Of a DNA stretch of 7,204 bases, positions 1-5,827 are shown in pieces. The stretch is taken from assembly GCA_902767065.1 (NCBI GenBank), contig CACXFW010000051.1, forward strand, positions 1 to 7,204. Reading direction: 5' to 3'. The translations under genes were made by a program, and so were the position numbers. Origin of the DNA: an uncultured Lachnospiraceae bacterium (GTDB lineage Bacteria; Bacillota; Clostridia; Lachnospirales; Lachnospiraceae). The notes beneath the pieces were generated by a model. It saw nothing but the letters and a program-made list of their open reading frames with translations, made no database searches and was not told where the DNA came from. How positions within the stretch are numbered: the first letter of the stretch is position 1; the number at the start of each line of letters is the position of its first letter.

Positions 1-64
1 CCTGGAACCGCTCAGATCCGTCAGATAAGCAAGCTTATCTGACTGGATCATGAGCAATTCCAGG
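1..64. other. Long imperfect inverted repeat / hairpin upstream of prs
   Basis: The two halves of this stretch are nearly exact reverse complements. Positions 1-7 pair with 58-64, 10-14 with 51-55, 15-19 with 45-49, and 20-30 with 33-43, leaving an AA apex at 31-32. This gives about 28 Watson-Crick pairs, interrupted by one 2x2 internal loop (8-9 against 56-57) and two single-base bulges (A50 and T44), both on the right arm. The stem starts at the very first base, so it may continue outside the window. No T-run follows it on the + strand, so it is not an ordinary intrinsic terminator for an upstream + strand gene. It could be a structured 5' leader, a small RNA, a miniature inverted-repeat element, or a terminator read on the other strand. 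The structure is seen directly; its role is unknown. Confidence 0.8.
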
Positions 65-78
65 AGGTGCTGAATAAT
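62..78 (+). promoter_or_regulatory. Unused perfect Shine-Dalgarno and possible -10 box (AATAAT)
   Basis: AGGAGGTG at 62-69 is a full match to the anti-Shine-Dalgarno sequence, but no standard start codon lies at usable spacing; the nearest ATG is at 88. AATAAT at 73-78 matches the -10 consensus at five of six positions. It would give a prs leader of roughly 45 nt, but the region where a -35 box belongs (about 50-56) is poor and lies inside the hairpin. The promoter reading is weak. The first three bases of the SD-like sequence are also paired in the hairpin stem. Confidence 0.2.
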
Positions 79-116
79 TACCAAATCATGCGAATGTTTT
101 CACCCGAAGGATCAGC

Positions 117-122
117 AGGAGG
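117..122 (+). promoter_or_regulatory. prs ribosome binding site (AGGAGG)
   Basis: AGGAGG lies 6 nt before the ATG at 129. This fixes the prs start, because the prs frame has a TAA at 75-77 and no ATG, GTG or TTG between that stop and 129. Confidence 0.85.
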
Positions 123-128
123 ATTGCC

Positions 129-1298
129 ATGCCGCTTGAGATACAGACTGATACTTTGCCTGCAGGACCGCTGAGGATTGCGGCGCTTGAGGGATGCAAG
201 GAATTTGCCGCCGCCGTAGACCGGGAACTGGTTCAGATCCGAAGGAAGTCCCCTCTTGCCAGGCTTGAAAAAAGCTTTCCGATCAGGTCGTTTCTCGAGG
301 ACAGCTATCTGATCGACTGCAGATGTCCCCGTTACGGAACCGGTGAGGGAAGGGGGATCATCAACGATTCCGTCCGCGGAACGGATCTTTACATTCTTGT
401 CGATGTACTGAATTCCAGCATCACCTATACGGTTTTCGGGGAAGAGAACCATATGTCACCCGACAACCACTATGAGAACCTGAAGCGGATCATTTCCGCC
501 GCGAACGGGAAGGCAAAGCGGATTACGGTTGTCATGCCATTCCTTTACGGCGGGCGCCAGCACAGAAGGACAAAGAGGGAGTCTCTTGACTGCGCGGTGT
601 TCCTGGAGGAACTGGAGGCGATGGGGGTCTCCGGGATCGTGACCTTTGACGCGCATGATCCCAGAGTACAGAATGCGATCCCGCTGTCCGGATTTGATTC
701 CTTCATGCCGACCTATCAGTTCCTGAAGGCCCTGGTTCAGACGGTTCCGAACCTTCACCTGAATAAGGATACCGCCATGGTGATCAGCCCGGATGAGGGC
801 GCCATGGAGCGTTCCGTCTATTTTGCCAATATCCTGGGCCTTGAGCTGGGCATGTTTTACAAGAGAAGAGATTACACGAGGATCGTCAACGGGAAGAACC
901 CGATCGTTGCCCATGAATTCATCGGCGCTTCGGTCCGGGGCAAGGACATTCTCGTGATCGATGATATGATCTCGTCCGGCGGAAGCATGCTGGATGTGGC
1001 CAAGCAGATTAAGGAAAACGGCGCGAACCGGGTCTTTGTCTGCACGACGTTCGGCCTTTTTACAGATGGCCTGGAACAGTTTGATGAGTATTATGAGAAG
1101 GGGTATCTGTCCAAGGTGGTGACCACCAACCTGAACTGGCGAGCGCCACAGCTGCTTGAACGGGAGTGGTATGCGGAAGCGGATATGACGGAATATCTCG
1201 CGACGATCATCGATCATCTGAATCATGATGTTTCCATCAGCGGAATCCAGTCGCCTACAGCCAAGATCAATCAGCTTCTTCAGCAGCTGAATCAGTAG
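129..1298 (+). CDS. prs: Ribose-phosphate pyrophosphokinase (PRPP synthase), long clostridial form
   Basis: This cytoplasmic enzyme transfers pyrophosphate from ATP to ribose 5-phosphate, making PRPP for purine, pyrimidine, histidine, tryptophan and NAD synthesis. The protein has 389 residues, against about 315 for the classical enzyme; most of the extra length is N-terminal. Recognisable family blocks, in order, are GGRQHRR at 141-147 (ATP-side Arg/Gln segment), FDAHDPRVQNAIP at 173-185 with the metal-site His176, SPDEG at 220-224, KRR at 245-247 (catalytic flexible-loop lysine and arginines), and the PRPP-binding loop IDDMISSGGSM at 277-287. The loop differs from the classical DDMIDTAGT, with Ser-Ser-Gly replacing Asp-Thr-Ala. 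I recall this as normal for the Clostridia branch, not as a sign of inactivation. The start is set by AGGAGG 6 nt upstream and by an in-frame stop at 75-77. The stop codon lies within the ribosome binding site of the next gene. Confidence 0.95.
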   Translation: MPLEIQTDTLPAGPLRIAALEGCKEFAAAVDRELVQIRRKSPLARLEKSFPIRSFLEDSYLIDCRCPRYGTGEGRGIINDSVRGTDLYILVDVLNSSITYTVFGEENHMSPDNHYENLKRIISAANGKAKRITVVMPFLYGGRQHRRTKRESLDCAVFLEELEAMGVSGIVTFDAHDPRVQNAIPLSGFDSFMPTYQFLKALVQTVPNLHLNKDTAMVISPDEGAMERSVYFANILGLELGMFYKRRDYTRIVNGKNPIVAHEFIGASVRGKDILVIDDMISSGGSMLDVAKQIKENGANRVFVCTTFGLFTDGLEQFDEYYEKGYLSKVVTTNLNWRAPQLLEREWYAEADMTEYLATIIDHLNHDVSISGIQSPTAKINQLLQQLNQ

Positions 1299-1303
1299 GG
1301 GAG
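1297..1303 (+). promoter_or_regulatory. Ribosome binding site overlapping the prs stop codon
   Basis: AGGGGAG begins inside the prs TAG stop (1296-1298). It is followed by tandem ATG codons at 1308 and 1311, spaced 4 and 7 nt from the motif. Ribosomes ending prs translation would sit on this site, so the two genes are probably translationally coupled. Which of the two ATGs is used cannot be decided from sequence alone, and the difference is one residue. Confidence 0.7.
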
Positions 1304-1307
1304 CCGA

Positions 1308-2702
1308 ATGATGTCTGTCACGCGTGATCATTTTCATAAGATCCGGTCAGTAGCGCCCGGCTCGATCGCCGAAGAGTTAGGCATTGAGCCGGGTGACAGT
1401 CTCTTGTCTGTCAATGGAAATGAAGTGGAGGACGTCTTTGACTACCGGTACCTGATCCGGGAGGAATCCCTCACGGTCATTGTCCGGAAGAAGGTCCATT
1501 CGGAAAGCTTTCTTAAGATGGGACTTCCCGGGGAGGAGCCGGAGGACTGGGAGCTGGAGATCGAGAAGGATCCGACGGAGGATCTGGGGATCGAGTTTGA
1601 GAGCGGCCTGATGGATGAATACCGCTCCTGCAGAAACAAGTGTATCTTCTGCTTTATCGACCAGATGCCCCCGGGGATGCGCGAAACCCTGTACTTTCAT
1701 GACGACGACGCGAGGCTGAGCTTCCTGCAGGGGAATTACATTACCCTGACCAATATGTCGGACCATGAGATCGACCGGATCATCCGGTATCATCTGGAGC
1801 CGATCAATATTTCATTTCATACCATGAATCCGCAGCTTCGGTGCCGGATGCTTAACAACCGCTTTGCGGGAGACGTCTTCCCGAAAATCAGACGGCTGAA
1901 GGATGCGGGGATTGAGATGAACGGGCAGATCGTTCTGGTAAAAGGGATCAATGACGGGAAGGAGCTGGAGTACTCCCTGGCTAAGATGGAACAGTATCTG
2001 CCGCAGCTTCAAAGCGTTTCGGTGGTGCCGGTCGGCCTGACCAGATACCGGGAACATCTTCCGAAGCTGGAGTCCTTCACCCGTCAGGAGGCGGAGACGG
2101 TGATTCGTCAGATCACGCGCTGGCAGGATTACTATATGGAAAAGTACGGGATCCATCTGGTCCACGCCAGCGATGAATGGTACCTCCTTGCGGGAATTGA
2201 GATGCCCGCTCAGGAGAGATATGACGGGTATCTGCAGCTGGAGAACGGAGTCGGCATGGTACGGCTTCTTACGCAGGAAGTGAGAGCGGAACTGGCCAGA
2301 CGATCCCGCATGGGGGAAAATGCCTGCTCTATGCCTTCCGGCCGCGTCACGATTGCGACCGGGATGCTCGCGGCGCCGGTCCTGAAGGGGCTGGTATCTG
2401 AGATCTTAAGCGTATTTCCCGGCGTACAGGCTCAGGTCGCCGCGATCCGGAATGATTTTTTCGGGGAAAAGATTACGGTATCCGGACTGATCACGGGACA
2501 GGATCTGACCGCGCAGCTGTCGGGACGAGACCTTGGGGACGCACTTCTGATTCCGGTCAATATGCTGCGCAGCGAAGAGCAGGTTTTTCTGGATGACATG
2601 ACCGTGGATCAGGTACAGGACAGACTGAAGAGCAGGGTTGTGGTTGTGCAGCCGGACGGGAAGAGCCTGGTGGATGCAGTGACGGGGATCTATACTGGCT
2701 GA
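1308..2702 (+). CDS. PDZ / radical-SAM-like / DUF512 protein of unknown function
   Basis: This 464-residue protein matches the DUF512 family of putative Fe-S oxidoreductases, whose reaction I do not know to be established. It begins with a PDZ-like domain at about 10-61 (VAPGSIAEELGIEPGD, then SVNGNEV). A cysteine motif CRNKCIFC at 108-115 (Cys108, Cys112, Cys115) has the Cx3Cx2C spacing used by radical SAM enzymes to hold a 4Fe-4S cluster. The following stretch, FIDQMPPGMR and LSFLQGNYITLTN (about 116-149), is typical of the family. The middle of the protein fits a partial TIM-barrel. The C-terminal DUF512 domain (about 290-460) includes the hallmark RNDFFGEKITVSGLITG at 381-397. There is no signal peptide or membrane segment, so it should be cytoplasmic. 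It follows prs by 9 nt and precedes der by 66 nt. Its position next to der in Clostridia, as I recall it, suggests a link to ribosomes or translation, but that is inference. Confidence 0.9.
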   Translation: MMSVTRDHFHKIRSVAPGSIAEELGIEPGDSLLSVNGNEVEDVFDYRYLIREESLTVIVRKKVHSESFLKMGLPGEEPEDWELEIEKDPTEDLGIEFESGLMDEYRSCRNKCIFCFIDQMPPGMRETLYFHDDDARLSFLQGNYITLTNMSDHEIDRIIRYHLEPINISFHTMNPQLRCRMLNNRFAGDVFPKIRRLKDAGIEMNGQIVLVKGINDGKELEYSLAKMEQYLPQLQSVSVVPVGLTRYREHLPKLESFTRQEAETVIRQITRWQDYYMEKYGIHLVHASDEWYLLAGIEMPAQERYDGYLQLENGVGMVRLLTQEVRAELARRSRMGENACSMPSGRVTIATGMLAAPVLKGLVSEILSVFPGVQAQVAAIRNDFFGEKITVSGLITGQDLTAQLSGRDLGDALLIPVNMLRSEEQVFLDDMTVDQVQDRLKSRVVVVQPDGKSLVDAVTGIYTG

Positions 2703-2746
2703 GGATGTCAAAAAAGGTGTGCCCGATGAATGATCCGGACAGTTTC

Positions 2747-2763
2747 AGGGGGAGGACAAGGGG
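2747..2763 (+). promoter_or_regulatory. der ribosome binding region (decides the start at 2769)
   Basis: The purine-rich run contains AGGGGGAGG (2747-2755) and AAGGGG (2758-2763). The second is 5 nt from the ATG at 2769 and is well placed. An in-frame ATG at 2730 could use AAGGTG at 2714-2719, but it would add 13 residues that do not resemble the usual Der N-terminus. Confidence 0.6.
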
Positions 2764-2768
2764 CTAAA

Positions 2769-4103
2769 ATGAGTAAACCAATCGTAGCAATCGTCGGAAG
2801 GCCGAATGTGGGAAAGTCGACCCTTTTCAATTCCCTGGCGGGAGCCAGGATCTCCATCATCGAGGACACGCCCGGCGTCACCCGTGACAGGATCTACGCG
2901 GATGTGGAATGGCTGGACCGGAGCTTTACCCTGATCGATACCGGCGGGATTGAGCCGGATACCAGTGACGTGATCCTGGCCCAGATGCGGGAGCAGGCGC
3001 AGATCGCGATCGATACGGCTGATGTCATCCTGTTTCTGACGGATCTGAAGCAGGGACTTGTCGATGCGGACGCGAAGGTGGCGGATATGCTCCGCAGAAG
3101 CCATAAGAAGGTTCTTCTTGTCGTCAACAAGGTGGACAGCTGGCAGAGGGATGAAGCGGCCGTCTATGAGTTCTATAATCTCGGGATCGGTGACCCGTAT
3201 CCGATTTCCGCCGCCAACAGGACCGGAATCGGTGACCTGCTGGATGAGGTCCTGAAGCTTCTGCCTGAGAAGTCGCCTTCTGAGGAGGAGGACTTTCGCC
3301 CGAAGATCGCGATCGTCGGAAAACCGAATGTCGGAAAGAGTTCCATCATCAACCGTCTTCTGGGAGAAGACCGCCTGATCGTCTCGGAGATCGCCGGCAC
3401 AACCAGGGACGCGGTAGATACGGAGGTTACCTGGAACGGGAAGGAATACATCTTCATCGATACCGCCGGGATCCGCCGCAAGAACAAGATCCGGGAGGAT
3501 CTGGAGCATTACATGATTGTCCGCGCGGTTGCGGCGATCGAGCGCTCGGATGTGGTTGTGGTCGTGATTGACGCGAAGGAGGGAATCACCGAGCAGGACG
3601 CCAAGGTGGCGGGGATTGCCCATGAGCGCGGAAAAGGGATCATCATCGCCGTCAACAAGTGGGACGCGGTTGAGAAGGACAACCATACGGTCAACAAGTA
3701 CACGGAGAAGATCCGCTCGACTCTGTCTTTCATGCAGTATGCGGACATCCTGTTCCTCTCCGCGAAGACCGGACAGAGGCTGAACCGGTTGTATCCGATG
3801 ATTGACGAGGTGATTGAGAGTGCGAACCGGCGCGTGGCGACCGGCGTGCTGAATGAGATCCTTTCGGAAGCCGTTGCGCTGCAGCAGCCTCCGATGGACA
3901 AGGGGAAACGTCTCAAGTGTTATTACATGACCCAGGTCAGCGTCGCGCCGCCGACTTTCGTCCTGTTTGTCAATGAGAAAAAACTGATGCATTTTTCCTA
4001 TGAGCGTTACATAGAGAATCAGATCCGGACGGCATTCGGATTCAGGGGAACGGCGATCCGGATTCTGACAAGGGAGCGGGCAAGGAAGGAACAGCCGGAT
4101 TGA
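2769..4103 (+). CDS. der: Ribosome-assembly GTPase Der (EngA)
   Basis: Der is an essential bacterial GTPase with two tandem GTP-binding domains; it acts in late maturation of the 50S ribosomal subunit. From ATG 2769 the protein has 444 residues, normal for the family. Domain 1 has the P-loop GRPNVGKST at 10-18, DTGG at 57-60, NKVD at 120-123 and SA at 147-148. An acidic linker (SEEED, about 171-175) follows. Domain 2 has GKPNVGKSS at 184-192, DTAG at 231-234, NKWD at 296-299 and SAK at 331-333. The C-terminal KH-like domain covers about 355-437 and ends in a basic tail. All GTPase motifs are intact. The start at 2769 gives the typical opening MSKPIVAIVGRPNVG; an upstream in-frame ATG at 2730 is possible but less likely. 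The gene lies 45 nt before plsY with no clear terminator between them. Confidence 0.97.
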   Translation: MSKPIVAIVGRPNVGKSTLFNSLAGARISIIEDTPGVTRDRIYADVEWLDRSFTLIDTGGIEPDTSDVILAQMREQAQIAIDTADVILFLTDLKQGLVDADAKVADMLRRSHKKVLLVVNKVDSWQRDEAAVYEFYNLGIGDPYPISAANRTGIGDLLDEVLKLLPEKSPSEEEDFRPKIAIVGKPNVGKSSIINRLLGEDRLIVSEIAGTTRDAVDTEVTWNGKEYIFIDTAGIRRKNKIREDLEHYMIVRAVAAIERSDVVVVVIDAKEGITEQDAKVAGIAHERGKGIIIAVNKWDAVEKDNHTVNKYTEKIRSTLSFMQYADILFLSAKTGQRLNRLYPMIDEVIESANRRVATGVLNEILSEAVALQQPPMDKGKRLKCYYMTQVSVAPPTFVLFVNEKKLMHFSYERYIENQIRTAFGFRGTAIRILTRERARKEQPD

Positions 4104-4132
4104 CTGGTTTTTCCTGAAAGGAATAAGGCCCG

Positions 4133-4144
4133 AAAGGATGGGAG
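4133..4144 (+). promoter_or_regulatory. plsY ribosome binding site
   Basis: The run AAAGGATGGGAG carries two purine-rich cores. The nearer one, GGGAG (4140-4144), ends 4 nt before the ATG at 4149. The rest of the 45-nt der-plsY gap holds only a weak 5-bp inverted repeat (4111-4115 with 4119-4123). Confidence 0.6.
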
Positions 4145-4148
4145 AAAC

Positions 4149-4793
4149 ATGATAAGAATCGTTTGCTTCGGGATCGGATATCTGTTTGGTCTGTTCCAGA
4201 CCAGCTATATCATCGGTTTGATGCACGGAATCGACATTCGCAATTACGGGAGCGGAAATGCGGGGACCACCAATGTGATCCGGACGCTTGGGACGAAGTG
4301 GGGCCTGATCACGTTTGCCGGAGATTTCATGAAGAGCTATCTGGCGGCGATCGTGGTTGGCTTACTGTTCGGAAAACAGTATGCGGACTGCATCCTGCTT
4401 TTGCGGCTGTATGCCGGAGCCGGTTCCGTTGTCGCGCATGACTTTCCGTTTTACATGAACTTTCGCGGCGGAAAAGGCGTTGCCGCTTCAGCCGGGATGG
4501 CGATGGGCTTCCGTCCCGTGCTGCTTGGAATCGGCCTTCTGGTCTTTTTCGGAGTGGCGATTCCGACAAAATATGTGTCCGCAGGTTCCCTGGCATGTTA
4601 TGCCGCCTTTTTCATCGGCACGGTGGTGATGGGACTGACCGGGCAGCTGCACATGACGCAGGCGCTTCTGATCGAGACGGACATCCTCGCTCTTGTGATG
4701 ATGTCGCTGTGCTGGTGGCAGCACCGGAAGAATATCGTCAGGCTCATGAACGGTACAGAGCGAAAGACATCCCTTTTCAAGAAGAAATCCTGA
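4149..4793 (+). CDS. plsY: Acyl-phosphate:glycerol-3-phosphate acyltransferase PlsY
   Basis: PlsY is an integral inner-membrane enzyme that moves an acyl group from acyl-phosphate to the sn-1 position of glycerol 3-phosphate, giving lysophosphatidic acid for phospholipid synthesis. The protein has 214 residues, normal length, and several hydrophobic stretches (about 1-25, 52-75, 80-98, 112-138 and 144-188), consistent with the multi-pass fold. The three family signatures are present: GSGNAGTTN at 34-42, AHDFPFYMNFRGGKGVAASAG at about 96-116, and HRKNIVRLMNGTE at 192-204. In the second signature the usual Gly-His begins as Ala-His (Ala96-His97); the Phe-Pro and Gly-Gly-Lys-Gly core is kept, so activity is expected. 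The tail is strongly basic (LFKKKS), which fits a cytoplasmic C-terminus. gpsA, which supplies its substrate and often sits just after plsY in Firmicutes, does not follow here. Confidence 0.95.
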   Translation: MIRIVCFGIGYLFGLFQTSYIIGLMHGIDIRNYGSGNAGTTNVIRTLGTKWGLITFAGDFMKSYLAAIVVGLLFGKQYADCILLLRLYAGAGSVVAHDFPFYMNFRGGKGVAASAGMAMGFRPVLLGIGLLVFFGVAIPTKYVSAGSLACYAAFFIGTVVMGLTGQLHMTQALLIETDILALVMMSLCWWQHRKNIVRLMNGTERKTSLFKKKS

Positions 4794-4865
4794 CGCTGGA
4801 ACGGATGACAGGATCCGGAATCCAAGCGGGAAAAAAGAGAGAGGATGGCGCCGGTAAGTCGCATC

Positions 4866-4880
4866 TGAAAAGATCTTTCA
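4866..4880. other. Near-palindrome in the plsY-metF gap
   Basis: The 104-nt gap between plsY and metF (4794-4897) is the largest between genes here. It contains TGAAAAGATCTTTCA, which becomes a perfect 14-nt palindrome if one A is removed. It lies just before the metF ribosome binding site, where an operator could sit. I see no T-box, S-box (SAM riboswitch) or convincing -35/-10 pair, and the gap is too short for the larger riboswitches. The role is undetermined and chance is possible. Confidence 0.25.
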
Positions 4881-4882
4881 CA

Positions 4883-4891
4883 GAGAGGGGG
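4883..4891 (+). promoter_or_regulatory. metF ribosome binding site (decides the start at 4898)
   Basis: GAGAGGGGG lies 6 nt before the ATG at 4898. The reading frame stays open upstream to an ATG at 4595, but that would overlap plsY by about 200 nt and add 101 residues unlike any MetF. The site therefore supports 4898 as the true start. Confidence 0.75.
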
Positions 4892-4897
4892 ATTCCT

Positions 4898-5800
4898 ATG
4901 GCAGCGATCAGGTTTTCTGACAGGATGAGAGAGCGCATGACGCTTTCTTTTGAAGTATTTCCGCCGAAAACAGAGGCAGGATGGAAGAAGCTTCCCGGCG
5001 TGATCGATGATCTGGTTTCATTTCACCCGGATTACATCTCCTGTACCTACGGGGCGGGTGGCTCCAATGTAGGAATGAACGAAGCGGTCCTTCAGCTGAT
5101 CGGCAAGAAGGTGACTGCCTGCACGCATTTTACCTGCATCGCGGCGAGAAAGGAGAGTGTCCGGGAGCAGCTGTCCCGGTATCTGGAGGAAGGAATCGAA
5201 CATGTTCTTGCGCTCAGAGGAGATTATCCGAGAGGCTGGAGCGAAACAGGAGGAGAGTTTGACCATGCATCCGACCTGGTTCATTTTATCAGGGAAGAAT
5301 TCGGGGACCGGTTTGAGATCGCCGTTGCCGCCGCGCCGGGCGGCCATGTAGAGTGCAGGAGTGAGGATGAGGATATTTCCTTTCTGCGCCTGAAGCAGGA
5401 TCTGGGTGCGGACTATATCATCACGCAGCTGTGCTATGACCTGGAGCAGTTCAAGGTCTGGAGAGAGAAGCTGGATAAGGCCGGGATCACGATACCGATC
5501 GATGTGGGGATCATGCCGGTGACCACGAAGCACGGAGTGATGACCCAGTGCTTCTCCCATAACGCGTGTGCCGTTCCCAGGGATCTGGCACTCGTTCTGA
5601 CGCATCACTGGTTTGACAAGGATCCGGATGGAAATGAGATTCCGGAGGTGAAGGCGGCGTTTCGGGAGGAAGGGCTCAACTATTCGGCGGATCTTCTGAA
5701 CCGGTACCTGAAGCTCGGAATTCACGGAATCCACCTGTATGCGCTGAATCGCTCGTCGGATGTCCGGGAAGTACTTGAGCGAAGCGGATTTCATGTTTAA
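4898..5800 (+). CDS. metF: 5,10-methylenetetrahydrofolate reductase
   Basis: This FAD-containing TIM-barrel enzyme reduces 5,10-methylene-THF to 5-methyl-THF, the methyl donor for methionine synthesis and, in acetogens, for the Wood-Ljungdahl pathway. The protein has 300 residues, close to the 296 of E. coli MetF. It shows SFEVFPPKT at 17-25 (Glu19 matching the catalytic Glu28 of E. coli), CTYGAGGS at 49-56, LALRGDYP at 104-111 (Asp109 matching Asp120), ITQLCYD at 175-181 (Gln177 matching Gln183) and HLYALNR at 279-285. The segment AAAPGGHVE at 144-152 replaces the common AAYPEGHPE-type motif, including loss of a flavin-contacting tyrosine. No metV or other acetogenesis gene is visible, so methionine synthesis is the more cautious role. 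It lies 104 nt after plsY and 27 nt before the fumarase genes. Confidence 0.93.
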   Translation: MAAIRFSDRMRERMTLSFEVFPPKTEAGWKKLPGVIDDLVSFHPDYISCTYGAGGSNVGMNEAVLQLIGKKVTACTHFTCIAARKESVREQLSRYLEEGIEHVLALRGDYPRGWSETGGEFDHASDLVHFIREEFGDRFEIAVAAAPGGHVECRSEDEDISFLRLKQDLGADYIITQLCYDLEQFKVWREKLDKAGITIPIDVGIMPVTTKHGVMTQCFSHNACAVPRDLALVLTHHWFDKDPDGNEIPEVKAAFREEGLNYSADLLNRYLKLGIHGIHLYALNRSSDVREVLERSGFHV

Positions 5801-5827
5801 CAGGAGAGAAAGTGTTCGGAGAACAGC

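Noticed and set aside
1..64. Intrinsic terminator of an upstream gene on the + strand
   Set aside because: The stem is far longer than usual and is followed by AGGAGGTG, not a T-run.
1..64. Integron attC recombination site (hairpin with extrahelical bases)
   Set aside because: The bulged hairpin looks similar, but the paired AAC/GTT core boxes required at the stem base are absent and there are no cassette-like genes.
456..1337. Open frame on the - strand (293 codons)
   Set aside because: It is antisense to prs, whose frame has full family motifs; no recognisable product was seen.
2777..3770. Internal direct repeat in der
   Set aside because: The repeated P-loop and G-motif blocks are the two GTPase domains normal for Der, not a recent duplication.
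4111..4123. Terminator between der and plsY
   Set aside because: There is only a 5-bp stem with a 3-nt loop, and no T-run follows; the T's precede it.
2745..4226. Long open frame on the - strand (493 codons)
   Set aside because: It is antisense to der with no recognisable family; the der frame carries every GTPase motif.
4595..4897. N-terminal extension of MetF starting within plsY
   Set aside because: It would overlap plsY by about 200 nt and add 101 residues unlike MetF; a good ribosome binding site precedes ATG 4898.
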